A stretch of DNA of 64,000 bases from Hermatobates lingyangjiaoensis (lineage: Eukaryota; Arthropoda; Insecta; Hemiptera; Hermatobatidae): the NCBI GenBank assembly GCA_026182355.1, contig JAPFBL010000084.1:9903501-9967500 (forward strand), written 5' to 3'. Below, piece by piece: positions 1 to 12,673 of this stretch. The notes under the pieces were generated by a model, which was not told the DNA's origin, did not search any database, and was given only the letters and a program-made list of their open reading frames with translations. The translations under genes and the position numbers were made by a program. How positions within the stretch are numbered: position 1 is the first letter of the stretch; each line of letters begins with the position of its first letter.

Positions 1-595
1 AAATTTTAATCAGGGCAACAGCAATAAAGCTATTAAAACTGTTTGTTTATCCTGGGCTAAGGGATCACCTGCTATACTTCTCGAATTTTTGATATATTTT
101 TACATTGTTTACATTGACTTAGAAATTTTTTCAGCAAATCCACCGAGATAAAATTGATGTTTATAACGGAAAAATGTAAATAATTGATTGACTTATATGA
201 GATATAGGAGGAATAATATTATTACATGTAAAAAATCACCGTGAATAAACATAAATAAATTTCCTTTGTCTTCCATGGTATGATTGATTTGTCTCATAAA
301 ATGCTTTAATAAATCTATATATTGCACTCTTTAGCAAAACCTAATATCAGTTACAATTACGTTATCATTGTGAATGTAGTACCTTTCCATGCTATTTAAA
401 TGTGATGAATGACTCTTTCCTCAAGAAAGAGGACTTATGTTTGTTGACAAGTATCCAGTTTTATCACTATTCTAGTCTAATAGTTCCTATTTATTATTTT
501 CAAAAATTAGAAGCTCCCAACTATAAAAGTTTTAAATTATACTGAATTGCTGGCTTTGACTTTGATTTGAGTATGTAAACTGGCTAATTACATTA
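1..595 (-). mobile_element. 'ACTTTACTATAAGTAA' family repeat, truncated copy C
   Basis: This stretch matches the 13391-13985 part of the full copy at 12674-14720 in the same orientation, including the segment that translates on the minus strand as MERYYIHNDNVIVTDIRFC (about 391-335). Here a stop replaces the following Ser, so the frame is broken. The copy starts outside the window and stops matching near 595. Confidence 0.8.
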
Positions 596-785
596 ATATT
601 CGAAATTTTCTACTAGATTACCTACAAATTTTATCCAACAGTCTTCCAGCTCAAACAAACCCACTTGATCAAACCCTGTTGTCATACGAGTATGTACATA
701 ACCTTCTCAAAGTCCTGAAGACAGTCAAAAGGAATATAGCTATATATTTGACACTAAATTGACACATCACAGTTGAATCACTCTT

Positions 786-1107
786 TGGATGTCACCTATG
801 GATGTACCTGTGGATGCCACCTATGGTTGACACCTGTGAATGACACCTGTGGATGGTATCTGTGGATTCTACCTGTGGATGACACCTATGGACAACACTC
901 GTGAAAACTACCTATGGATAACACCTGTGGATGGCGCCTATGGATGGCACCTGTGGATACCACCTGTGCACGGCACCTGTGGATGCAACTTATGGATGTC
1001 ACCTGTGGATGCTACCTATGGATGATACCTGTGGATGATACCTGCGGATGACACATATGGATGCCACCTATGGATAACACCTGTGGATGTCACCTATGGA
1101 TGCTCCA
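786..1107. repeat. 13-bp minisatellite, about 25 units
   Basis: A tandem array of a 13-bp unit, consensus YACCTRTGGATGN, with alternating CACCTGTGGATG and CACCTATGGATG variants and occasional shortened units. Because 13 is not a multiple of 3, three units (39 nt) give a 13-residue protein-like repeat (LWMTPVDG...), which creates a spurious 61-codon open frame on the + strand. The array is moderately diverged. No coding role is supported. Confidence 0.9.
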
Positions 1108-1510
1108 CTCGATTCCTGTTAATCCAATAGTTAAATCACGAGGCCGGATTCATAAATACTTCTACAATGCATATGATTTGTAGTAGAAGTAAAACAAATT
1201 ATTAGAATATATATCCAGATAGTGGTGAGTTGATAGACAGATGTCTAATTCTAATTAGAAACTTGCAAATACAAGGAAAGTTTGTTATGGACCAATTATC
1301 CACTTTTAGTTGTCATGGTAACTGCAAAATTAAACATTATAATAATATATTATTATACTACCCTCTGTGACACTAACCATATAAATGTATTCACATTACA
1401 TAGTAAATAATTTATGTATGTATATAGTACATATCACATGAAGGTCTAAACGACAGTAATTGGGACTAGATTTTTCAACAAAAGCTACAGTACTTTGACA
1501 GAGTAACACT

Positions 1511-1511
<1 letters not shown>

Positions 1512-1569
<58 letters not shown>
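1512..1569. repeat. CA microsatellite
   Basis: An almost perfect (CA)n run of roughly 28 dinucleotides. A shorter run is at about 15448-15468. Confidence 0.97.
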
Positions 1570-1571
<2 letters not shown>

Positions 1572-2094
1572 TACTGAAGACGACATGTATTAGAGTGTAT
1601 GTATATAATAACTATTAGTTCATAATTATATGTAAATAGTATTATTAGTTAATAATAATTTAGACATTCATTATGATCTTAATGAAAGTGACTATAGTTC
1701 AGAAAGAATGTTTGAAATCATAACTCAAAATTCGATATGTGCTTAAATTTTCATACATGAAAAGCAATCGTTAAATCGATGATACAGTTGATTAAATAAC
1801 ATTGATTTAATTAATTAATTAATGGCCATTTTAACTAATTTAGGTATATTGATTTAAGAAGCAATACCAAATGAATGTGTATTTGTCAACAAATTTCACT
1901 GTGAGCTGTACAAATGGCACTGATGAGAGGAGAATAGTAGAGAAATATGGTTAGAAGCACTGCCAATTCTGTGAGGGAAATTAAACATTATTTAAGAAAA
2001 TCACGAGGTAAATTACCAAAAACGAAGCTTATAGTTTTTCTATTATTCTTTTCTATAAAATAACTGCAATAAACAATAAAAAGCGATTCATTTT

Positions 2095-2460
2095 GACAAA
2101 TTTACACTTTTACGGAACGTGTAAGTAGGGGGGTGGGTGTAAAGGATACAAAAGATTTTGGGTAAGCAAGAGCCCACACTGTTTTGCGGAGCAAATTCAT
2201 CTTCCACCCAAAACAGGCCTCTATAGTGCAAATGTGCTCCTTACTTTTTTTTTCACTATACAAAATTTTCTATATTTTTACAGAACATTTCTTTGTTTCA
2301 CTATAGAAGATGAAATTTTGTGTTCAAAATCTGCATAAAATTGGTATGATATAAAAAAAATGTCAGAATTCTGATACTGGCTTTTTGCTTTCAGATACAA
2401 TGCCACTTAGGGATATTTTTTTAAGGAGCTTAGAAGTGTTAATAAATTATTACCTGGATT
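2095..2460 (-). mobile_element. 'ACTTTACTATAAGTAA' family, old relic H
   Basis: A short diverged segment keeps landmarks of the family in order: a G-rich GGGTGGGTG stretch, CCCACACTGTTTTGCGGA, a near-copy of the ATTCATATTTTACA block, and CTCTATAGTGCAAATGTGCT. The same order is seen at 10690-10830 and 36985-37100. The ends cannot be placed. The match is by eye. Confidence 0.5.
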
Positions 2461-2559
2461 AGAAACATCCTGATTTTAAGAGCTCTGGGAAGAATAACCG
2501 CAGTCTAATATACTGAAATCCTTGCGATAAGATTTTTTGTAAAACATATTTGTAAGAAC

Positions 2560-3260
2560 TGCCCACAAAAAACTAAAATATACATTTTATTAGATAGTCA
2601 AGCCACATTTAAGGCTTTGTAACCCTTCGTTTTTAAATGAAATTAGTGTGTGAACGTTAATGTATTTCTTATACTGCTGTTCCCGTTTAGTCATTCATAA
2701 AAAATAATACCGACGTTTTCCCATACCTATGAGAGTTCTAGTTTATTATTTTTTATGAAGACATTTTGAGAGTTCCTTTTTTTTATCTCGTTGGTCCCAT
2801 TTTAGTTAGATTTATATAAAAGCCTTTCTCCTGTACCCAATTTGGAAAACATACTTCATAAGGTCAAAGGCAGTACTGTCAAGTATATATCTTCTTATAA
2901 TAAAAAGGACGTATGCATATCCTTGTATATCTTGACCTGGATTTTTAGAGTATTCAGTAGGTCATCAACAACTAACCACCACAATAGGAGCTATTGCATA
3001 TCTCCCTGAGGACTGCCTTTAGTAGTCATGATTTCAATTGTAAATGAATACTTACTCCAATTATTCTTGCCTTAGATCCTTGTAATCCATTCATGATGAA
3101 AATAATAAGAGAACATATTGTAATGATCTTGATGAAATATTAAGAGGTCTTAAGACTTTCTTATGCATATACTATATGATAGCATTTCTATATCTTATTT
3201 TTGGCGTCACGAAGGGCAATACTAGGATTATTTTTTCCGATCGTCTCTTTGTAAAACAGT
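2560..3260 (-). mobile_element. Non-LTR (jockey-like) reverse transcriptase fossil
   Basis: Read on the minus strand, about 3025-2945 encodes K-G-S-P-Q-G-D-M-Q, then L-L-W-W-L-V-V-D-D-L-L-N. This corresponds to the (K)GxPQGGVLSPLLWxLVVDxLL block of jockey/CR1-type reverse transcriptases, just upstream of the YADD catalytic motif. The catalytic block itself is decayed. Further downstream on the minus strand, frames with the flavour of the RT thumb region continue with stops and shifts to about 2580. The copy is clearly dead. Related fossils lie at 9845-10512 and 11760-12310, suggesting one family inserted several times upstream of hth. Confidence 0.7.
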
Positions 3261-3800
3261 ATGTCTCTGACATACATGTCACTGATAATGTTATCGTTAC
3301 ATTGTTCTGACTTTTTGTGTAAAAATATTAAAGAAAATGTTTGTAAAAATTCATATTTATAATAAAGTAAATGAAAGTACTGCGGCTTTTCACAACAGAT
3401 TTTATTTTTTTATAGAATAATACCATTTTATAGTATTCATAATAATTAAATATAAAAAAGCATAATTAGAAGATATTAACATATCAATTTTTTTTATTGG
3501 TGATGTATTATAGTGTTGATAAAAAAGTTTGACCTTATTAGAAAATATATATTTTATGTGTGCTAAGAAATTTTCATATAACTAAGATTTATTTTTAAAC
3601 TTGAAATCAATTATTAATATTTTAAAAATTATTCTTTTAAAATTTTAATAAGAAATAGTTTATAATAAAAATGATTTATATGTATGATTATCATTGTTTT
3701 CAATATGCAATGCAGTTCATTGGCCTAACTTTGATAAATCTAAAGGTGATCATGATCATTATAACAAACGAAATTTACTCCATCAATGCTATTAATTTTT

Positions 3801-4755
3801 ATTTAACTATAAGTGAACTATAGTAAGTAAATTTAGTGATCGTGAAAAAATTCGATGTTCAGATTTCGATGGAATTACATGTTTTCCCAGAAGTCGTTTT
3901 ATGAAGTTTTTCCGATGAGATCATTGTGTGTGTGAGTGGGTGACTATGGAACAAAAGTTTGTCACCATGGTACGGTCCAGAATCTTTGGTGGATCAAATT
4001 GGTATTTTACATATGAAAAGGCCTCATGGTTTAGATGTGCTGCATAGTTTGGCAGCAATTATGCTTGATGGCAAAGTCAATATTTTCCAAAAATATGTTT
4101 TTAGACAACATTTTTTTTCTCTTAAACTTCCAATTTAGAGTTTTGAAATTTTAGCATATTCTTTGAGGCTACAAAAGTAATAAAAGAAAAAAAAACCTCA
4201 GATTTTTAAAACGGCAGGGAATAATTTTTTGTTCAATGAAATGTAAAAATGTTGACTTATAATTCAAAGTGGAAGCTTGTTAGAGCGATACAAGCCATAC
4301 CAGTTGACGGATCAAAATGAAACTGTACCGGGTAATAAGAACATTATGTGGAGAATGAATTGAAATGTTTTTTTTTTTAAAATACATTAACCAAAGGGGA
4401 GATAGAGTACATTTTCATGGAACAAAAGCCATGTTCTACTGTAAGAGATTATTTGGTAACATGTTTTTTTCTTTGGATTTACAAAAGTGTCTGATTGCTT
4501 TGGTAATACCAAGAATATTATATGCATCAGTGGTGTGATATACAATAACAAGCGTGTGCATGGCTTAGTGGATCAATCACTCTCTGTACTACCAGATCAT
4601 TATTCAGTACTCGTACCTCCAGTAATGAAAAACTAATAAACATCTCCCATTTATATAGTTTATATAATGTCTAAATAGGACATTATATACACTATAAGTT
4701 TGATGTTATGTTTACTTATTGTTAGGTTGAGTATAGGCCCCTCCACATTTTTTTT
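3801..4755 (-). mobile_element. 'ACTTTACTATAAGTAA' family, internally deleted copy D
   Basis: It begins with a diverged form of the conserved end (AACTATAAGTGAACTATAG), then GTGATCGTGAAAAAATTCGATG, and finishes with the other conserved end, GTTGAGTATAGGCCCCTCC plus a T run. The MERYYIH-containing middle is missing. On the minus strand near 4565-4485 it retains LVIVYHTTDAYNILG, homologous to the small open frame in the full copies (LIFVHHTADANNF). Confidence 0.75.
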
Positions 4756-7700
4756 AAATGAGACGTTATTAAGACGTGTATCAGTAATCACCGATAAAAT
4801 GGGGCCTACTATAACAGCACTAATGGTATTCTAGATTCTAATTCTGCAAATCTTATTATGTGACGCCTTATTGAAGTTTGTTTCAGCACTCAGTATTAAA
4901 ATAGATGCTGATATTAATAGCAACAATGTATTTTTTATTAATGTAATCTTTATTCTATAAGATGGGACCTCATTGCAGCCTATTTCAACAATGATAGTTG
5001 AAGTAGACTTAACTAAAACCCAGCTAACTGTAATACTGATTTTTTTTAATGTATACTTAATGCTGTGAGGCATGTTTCAAAAGTCATTGGTATAATATGA
5101 GCTACTATAAGAGTACTAACTGTAATGTAGGTTTTACGTCCGTAAATCTTATTTTATGTGCTGAGGGCTTGTAGAGGCGTGTTTCAACAGTCTTCATTAA
5201 AGTAAACGGTGCTGTTACACTACTAATAGTTATATAGGCTTTATTTCTTTAAGCCTATTTTTTGTGCTGAGGCTCTATTGAAGGGTATTAGAAGATTTAT
5301 AGTTAAAATAATCGTTATTATGAAGTTACTAACAGTAATGTAGGAACGATCACAAATGATGTAGATGTGTGAAGAAGGAGAATGGGGCGAACATAAACAC
5401 CAACTTCAATGTAGTTCAGTATCCTTGTTATATGAACTTAAAAAAATTTTCGCTTGTGTAAGCAGAACACGTAATGATCGTTTTCATTTTGTTTAGTTTT
5501 CCTCAGATCTGGATGATTACATAACGTTATATATATTGTGTGTTTGTGTTGAATTCTACACAATTAGAACACAGTCGTAATCTATTTAGAATGGCTGCAT
5601 TATTCATTATGTTTTTGAGGTTTCTTACACTGTAAACCAGGCGTGAGGAACCTGCGGCCTTTTGAATCATGAAGTGCAGCCTTCTGCGGTTTGTTGATAA
5701 AAATGTTTCAAAATATAAAGAATTGCAATTCTGGTAATAAGTCAAATAATTCTCGCATTTAGAAAGAAAATATTTATCAATAATTTCTTGAAAATTCTAA
5801 GCTTTTAGAAAATCGTTTTCCTGAGTTAACAAAGGTAACAAACGAGGCCAATGAGGACACTGCATAATCTTTTGAAAGACGTGAAACAGTTATAGATGAA
5901 CTGATCGAGTAATAGAATAATAGATTCAAAGATTTTATAATACAACTGTTATATAAGAATTTGCTTATCCATTCGTGTGGCCTTTTGGGGAAGTGGACGG
6001 AGATAAAGTGGCCTTTACTCCGAAAAAGGTTCCCCACCCCTACTCTAAGCTTTCCTGGTATGATCACGCTTTGGTTCTATAGCGTGTTCTTCTCGACAGT
6101 TTTGTATATATTTCAACTCTATTTTCTACGTGATTAAGGGGTTCTTTAAGTTTTTGGTACCTCGTTCCTTACTAGGCGCTAGAGCTGAGTGGTTACAAAA
6201 AACTTTTGTTTAGCTTAGGTTTTATATATTCTTAGGTGGAATTATTCTAACATCAGAAAAAATATTTACATTGTTGTATATACTTAATTATAATCATAAT
6301 TATTATTTTTAAAAATATATTAAAACGTCTACATTTTATAACTATTGAATATATGAGTAAATATTAAAATATATATCTGTACTCGTATTTGCTCTCTATG
6401 TGTATGATAATAATAAATAATTAATATACATAACGCTAATGTCTCCAAAAAAAATACGCAATTAAAATGTTCTTCTTCCTGTGTAGTAATAATTTACTCA
6501 AATTATTAAAATAAAAATAAAATCATATCTAGTGTAGAAGAAATAATTACAAATATCGTTATAAAAGTTAATTATATAAAACTTCCGGAAATGAAATATC
6601 ATTGATTAATAAAATTTCTAAACATAGAAATGTAAATTCTTAACTAGTTAACATTTTTCATGTTCTTGGTCTAATATTTTGATTATAACAATTAATGTTT
6701 AAACAAATAAACTATTATAATTTTGAAACTCTGTATTTGTGCAGTTGCGTTGTTTAGTCGTCACACCCTGATATTTGTGACACTTCACAGAGTCACATCA
6801 ATCATTCAGTGATTGCGGGAACATGAAAATCATTTCCAAAGACACACTTCATTAACACATTTTTTTGATCCCTTTATTAACACATATATTGATATGAAGA
6901 ATATTCGTTAAATCATAAGTATTCACATATGTCACATTCTAGTTATTTGATTTTTTTAGTACATTTTGTTTAAAATATTAAAAAACTGAGGAGATGTTTT
7001 TTTACATTAAATATAAATACCTTTTTTGTCTTAAACAGTTTGTATTTTAAAATTTAATTATCTACAACACTGGTAACTAACTATGCTTGAACTATTAACA
7101 AAATGGCTTATTATAAGTATTATAATATTAAGTACATCAGTATTATAATTATTATAATAATAATAATAGTGGTGATTATTCATTAATCTTACGCATTGTG
7201 AAGGGCATAGATTGTACCTATTTCATAAAAATAAATATAGGATTTTTTTTGCTAACGTTTCTGTACAAATTACTAAATCTAGGATTTGGGTTTGATAAGA
7301 GTAACCATGGTAGCCTATAGCATAAAATCTACTTTCGGGAAACGGCTCCGGGTGAGTTCTTAAGCCAGTGAAGTGTTTGTTCTTATTTTGTGGCTATAAT
7401 GACATAGTTAAGAGTAATCTTTGCCCCTGCTAGAGTTGAAAAGTAATATAAAGTGTTTAATTCACTCCTAATGGACATTTACATTTATAAAAATTTTAAA
7501 TCAAATTCTTAATTACTATGAAAGCTCGAAATTGAACTAATGATATGTAGTTATTTATAAATGTTTTCTGTTCACTTAAAACAAGTTATAACATATTTTT
7601 ATTATTCATCTATTTTTAAAAACTTGTTCTTTTTTTTATTTCATTGCTGCAAAAACCAACTTATTTAATAAGAAAATAATAAAAACATAATGTGCTCTGC

Positions 7701-9844
7701 AGTTTACATCTAATTTTCCTGTTTACAAGTGAAAATACAAAATTAGAAAAGTAAACTTTCTTAAAATAAAAAAAGTGCTAAAGCCCTGTGTGGGTGAGCG
7801 CTTAAAATAATAGAATAATAAAAAAATAGACATCAATAAGTAACCATTTAATAACATAATACTCAATATTTAAATAATTATTTAATTTAACCGTTTTATA
7901 TTAGACTTTCTTTTAACTTTTAGTCATGTTTGAAATGTATAATTTGAAATCAATTAATTAGAAGAAATACGTTTGATTGATATTGCTGTTTTTGGAATTT
8001 GAAGAGTGTTGAAAGTAGTACATTTGAGGAGTGTTTGGAACAGTGAGAAATGGTATTATTATGGTTGCAATACAGTCTGTCTTACATCGTGCTGCCATGT
8101 AAGATGGATCAATACATACATGACCGATGCCATCCCAACTCTGTGCCCTAATGAAGCCTCACCACATTATAATTACGTACAGTTAAGCAAGTATTATGTC
8201 TACCTAGCATTAATTAAATTTCAGTTATTTTATATTGAAAAATGACAAATTGGTTTCGAAAGATTTTTACAATAAAGCAGCTTTTACTGATATTGGGTAC
8301 AAACAATGAATACAACTTTTTGATAACATTTTGTAAACCCCTATAAATTATTAACTATGATATTTTCATAAAGTAGTAATTTTTAATCGGAATAAGTCAA
8401 GTTTCTGTATTATATTCAACAATTTGGTTTTTGTTTAAGTTTCATCTTGTATATGATTTAAAGTGTTTTTAATTATATTTTTCGTTTAACAATGGTTATT
8501 GCCTTGCATTTAATAAATGAATCCACCTGAATGCTGTATATTTAATTGGAAGTGATACATACATATAATTTAGCATTGATCTATGCAACTGGTGTTTAGA
8601 TATAACTACGAAGGTTTTATAAAGGTTTTTATAATGGTTTTATGTGTCATATTAATTTTTATCACTTATATATTTTTAACCACCTCTAATGACATTGGAA
8701 TCATTGTTCAAAACAATCTTATGAACATAAAATGTTCATATTTTGGTAAATTCTATGTGAAAAATGTATGATGCGTCTAATGAATTAATTTTCCTACGGG
8801 TGTATTCACGATGGCCTGTCAGTTTCAAGTGAAGCAGGTATGTATGTATGTCTCTCGGAATGATGTCAGGGAGTAGTGAGTAGCGACATTTTCATTTTCG
8901 TACTACCTTACAAAGGGAGAACATTCTTGAAATGTGACCCGCATTCACACAGGCAATTCAGTGTATTAATGTTTCTTATTAGATTGAAGCCTGTGTAATT
9001 AATTTATCAGTAATTGGGAAAAAAAATTTAAGTTAGACTATATTACGTCTATTGACGTAACTATATACTATTGAATAATAACTATATACTTATTATATTA
9101 TGAGTATATAAGTAATAAGTATATACTTATTATATGACACATAAAAGGAAAGAATCGTATAGGGAGAACTTACTGTGAAGAAGCAGTAACTAGAATTTAT
9201 TTTAAAATATAATCATTAGTGGAAAAGTATTTAGAAAAAGATAGATTAAGAAGGGTATAAAAAAATGAAATAAAAATCTGGAGAGGCCTGCACACTGCTT
9301 TACTGTATCACTTTGTGATAGATTATCAAACTTAAGAAAACTAATTTAATAAATACATTTGATTTTATGTGTTATATTCATTTTTATCACTTATAAAGAA
9401 ATTTGAATCGTTGTTCATAATAATAAAATGTTATTTTTATTATCAATATTATTATTTTTCTATTAAACTGGGTTTGAATCTTATCAGACACGTCACCTCT
9501 CGACAATATCTCTATTTTTTTTCTTCCCTTTAACGTTTTTAAAAATAAAATTATAGTTTTTATGTTATATAACGAACATTATAATTGTCCTTCGAAAATT
9601 ATCTCTCACTTCTATTTGTATTAGAAATGATTTGCTAAAGCCTTTATCATATTAAAGATGATAAAAAATGACATAGGATGTTTTCAGATTTTTCCACCTC
9701 TTCCAGACATAGTCTTCAATATTCATCTGCTGTTAATTTCAGTTTATATAGGTGATAGTTAAAAAGACAATTTATGTTTAAATATTACAATTCTGCGCTT
9801 ATTTTTAAATCCTTAACTATGAAAATTTATTATTTACTTTACCA
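4756..9844. other. AT-rich intergenic stretch
   Basis: Apart from the hAT-type MITE at 5638-6042, I see only AT-rich, mostly unique sequence, with a small TA-rich palindromic patch at about 9055-9130. Short open frames here (for example 8006-8245 and 8583-8771) lack recognisable domains and have the base composition of the background. Confidence 0.6.
5638..6042. mobile_element. hAT-type MITE
   Basis: A 405-bp element with terminal inverted repeats CAGGCGTGAGGAACCT (left) and, read inward from the right, TAGGGGTGGGGAACCT. Outside lie imperfect 8-bp target duplications, CTGTAAAC (5630-5637) and CTCTAAGC (6043-6050), 6 of 8 matching. An 8-bp duplication and CAGGGGTG-type ends are hallmarks of the hAT superfamily. 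The interior has GGCC-type subterminal motifs (CTGCGGCCTTTTGAATCATG) and no transposase. An open frame of 96 codons on the minus strand is part of the element and not a gene. Confidence 0.75.
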
Positions 9845-10512
9845 AGTTAAGTTGAGTTGGCATGAGCTTTTTTGACCAAATTATACCACATTCAAGCTCG
9901 CCTCAATAGACTTCAGGTGGCTTCTCTCTTGATAAACAAATTTAAAAAGAGGAGGTTTAATAAATTTTTCATACTAGATGTTCCCTAAGAATATCTGAAA
10001 ACACTTCTCCTTAATCACATTTGTGTTTGTAGTTTGTTATTGATAATTTGATTACATTTTTCATTAATATTTGGATACCATATTAGTAATGCATATAATA
10101 CCATAGGTCTTATCACATTGTAGAGTAAACTTGTAGATTTGGGGTTAAGACCCCAAGTTCTACAAAATAACCTCTTAGAGCAAAACATTATGTTTGTTTC
10201 ATTAGCCAGTGTATCTTTTACATAATTTTTTCCGTAGCATTTAATACAGCAGTTATTATTCTCTTTGCAATTTTAGGTTCGTTTGGAATGAGCTTTTCAG
10301 ACCAAATTGGATCTGGTTGTAATAATAGCCTTTTATATGCTTCCTTCTTCACCCATTCATTAATTGCATCCAGGAGTGCTTTACAAAAAAGCTCCAGGCT
10401 GCGAAAAATTTTTTTTTGCCCTAACTGTTCTACTGACTCATTCTCTTGTACTCATTGTCCAAGTACCCACATAAGAAATTATTTATTTTTAATGGGTGGA
10501 TTCTGAAGTGAG
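9845..10512 (-). mobile_element. Two head-to-tail jockey-like retrotransposon fossils
   Basis: On the minus strand, about 10210-9870 decodes (with shifts) to the post-RT region of jockey-like elements: a WGLxPK-like block, a YxxVIRPxxxYAxxIW-like block (LYNVIRPMVLYALLIWYP) and NLLFLNLFIKREAT, corresponding to the family's LNLPPLxxFIKxEA. About 10510-10275 is a second copy of the last part: LLDAINEWVKKEAYKRLLLQ and IWSEKLIPNEP parallel the first copy's ...FIKREA... and NLVKKAHANS. The tandem arrangement suggests either two insertions or duplication of one. All frames are broken. Confidence 0.65.
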
Positions 10513-10614
10513 ATCAAGTATTCATTCATTGATTTTGAAATAAAAGCCATGGATTTCAAAGCCTTCAGTGCGACCTCACTACCTCATAAAATGTATATCG
10601 TAGATTCCTATGAT

Positions 10615-12600
10615 ACTTTTTACTCTACTATATGTAAAGTACAGTAATAAGAAAAAAAATTGATGTCAAAATGTTGACGCTTTTCCAATGATGTCAATGT
10701 CTAGTGGGATGGTGGGTGAGTATCCAAAAGTTTGAGGGCACGATGCAGCCCACACCGTTTGACGCGTAATTCATATTTTACATAATAATGGGTCTTATAG
10801 TATAGATGTGCCCTATTGACTGGGGGAAATACATCATGAGGTAAAAGTCACTTTTTGGGTAAAAGGTACTTAAACAATATTTCTTTTCTCCTAAACTATT
10901 AATTCTTACTGCTCCTTACTTACTAATACTTAAAATTTTGCCATTCTCATAGAAACATAGAGGCAATAAATACAAAATTCTCAGATTTTGTAACAACAGC
11001 AAAGGTATTTCTTTCAAAAAATGTTTACTTATAATTGAATCTGAAAACTTGTGAGAAAGGTAGAAACCATACCGTTTGATGAATCAGAATCAAATTATAC
11101 CTAGAAATATGGGATTGAGTTCAGGGATTTGTTTTTCATAATTGCATTCACAAAAAAAAAAATTGTTATGGTGGATTTTATTTTATGAGAAAATCTTTTT
11201 AACGGCTAATTTTAGAATGATAAAGTTTTACCAAAAATTGAACAGAAAATAAGCAATTTATGAAAAAAAGAGACTTCATAAAATTCTGATTACCTCAAAG
11301 AAAAATATAGATTAAGTACTGAACATTTATTTTGAAATAATGATTCACCTACTCTATATGTCAGATTTATTGACATTGACATCAAATTGGCACCAACTAC
11401 CTCAATCGTGTGAAATAAAATTGTTTTTTAGAGGTTTAGTAAAAAAAATTAAATGAAAGTTAATATGATAGGTAGATAGAATAAAATTCTCAACGCAAGT
11501 CAAACATACATTTTTTAATGATTTCCATGGTATGATGGATAGTTCTCCAACAATGTGTTAAAATCAACCTACATATTCCACCCTTGAACAAAACTGAATG
11601 CTAAATATATTCTTACTGTGTTTATGAACTTCATTCTCTCTGGGTAATATTGAAGAATTGGAAATTTAATCATTTGTTCTTTATGACGAAACGAACACGA
11701 AATTTAAGTCAATTCTTTGGTGATTCGATGAACCTGACATTTTAACTTACTTTTTCTTACATTTTGTTTACTAAGTAGAAGCATTTGGATGTGTTAAAGG
11801 TATCACTTTGGATGGTCCTTGAATGTAAAAGAAGCTTATGACAGATGCCTTTGATCCAATCAATGAGCATTATATAAGAATGAATTAACGCACAAACTAT
11901 ATAATAGATTACATTAATATTGTAAAAGAATAATTATTGTAAGTATTGGATCTTTCACAGTTTTGAAGACTAAACGCTGTACAGAGGGAGGTATGCTATC
12001 TCTACTATTCTAGTGGCAAGCTGTGGATGAAGTACTGAATACTGTATATAATGATATATGGTTACCATTCGCAAAGATATGTAGCGATTTTTTATTAGAA
12101 GAGGAGTACTTTTTGATGGTACTGCCTGTCAGATTATGCAGCATGCTCCCAAAATTGTTGATAGATGGCTAAAGGAGAATGCCTGGCTAGAAATCTACCT
12201 AAAACAGTCCTTCTACATTTCTGAAGTGGAATACAGATAAACCTATAACTATCAATGTTACGGATATACTCTTGGAGGTTCTTTAGATCAAAGATTAAAT
12301 TGGGAAGACATGTAACTGATCCACTGACTGTAAGAGATTATTTCGTAGAACATAAGGTCTTAACAGGAAATCTTCACATTCTCTTTAAAAAAGTATTATT
12401 ACTGCTGTGGTAAAAATAATGATAACGTATCGGTTGTGTGACATGCGAAAACAAGCGTGAGTAGGAATAAGTGGATCAACCCCTATCTGTACTGCCATCA
12501 GAATTAAAAGAGTGGTAAACATCTCTCACTTAGACAGGTACATCAGAAATGACCAATACATTTTTTTAAGAAAGAAAAGCCTCCATTAAAATTTAAATAT
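10615..12600 (-). mobile_element. 'ACTTTACTATAAGTAA' family, old copy E, interrupted
   Basis: The left part (10615-11500) follows the family from the end (ACTCTACTATATGTAAAG) through the GGGTGGGTG and AAGTCACTTTTTG blocks. The right part (about 12330-12600) recovers the segment read on the minus strand as LVFACHTTD, homologous to LIFVHHTAD in the intact copies. The middle carries a separate non-LTR fossil, so the repeat was probably present before that insertion. It is much more diverged than copies A and B. Confidence 0.65.
11760..12310 (+). mobile_element. Non-LTR (jockey-like) reverse transcriptase fossil
   Basis: On the + strand, 11978-11999 reads C-T-E-G-G-M-L, a decayed GxPQGGVL motif, followed by S-L-L-F and, after a stop, AVDEVLNTVYNDI (12019-12057), matching the LVVDELLxxL block. 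At 12130-12240, QHAPKIVDRWLKENAWLEI resembles the segment after YADD (LQxALxxVxxWCxENxL). Upstream, NVKEAYDR near 11825 could be the LDVxxAFD block. Stops and frameshifts mark it as dead. It is close in sequence to the fossil at 2560-3260 but in the opposite orientation. Confidence 0.7.
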
Positions 12601-12673
12601 CAATGAAATTAATAAGACGAAACTTTAATAGTATGATCTAAATGTTGGTTACATAAAACAAACTTTGTATATT

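Noticed and set aside
840..1025. 61-codon open frame on the + strand
   Set aside because: It is the translation of a 13-bp minisatellite; the unit itself keeps the frame open.
5777..6067. 96-codon minus-strand frame
   Set aside because: It coincides with the hAT-type MITE and crosses its right terminal repeat; no domain is seen.
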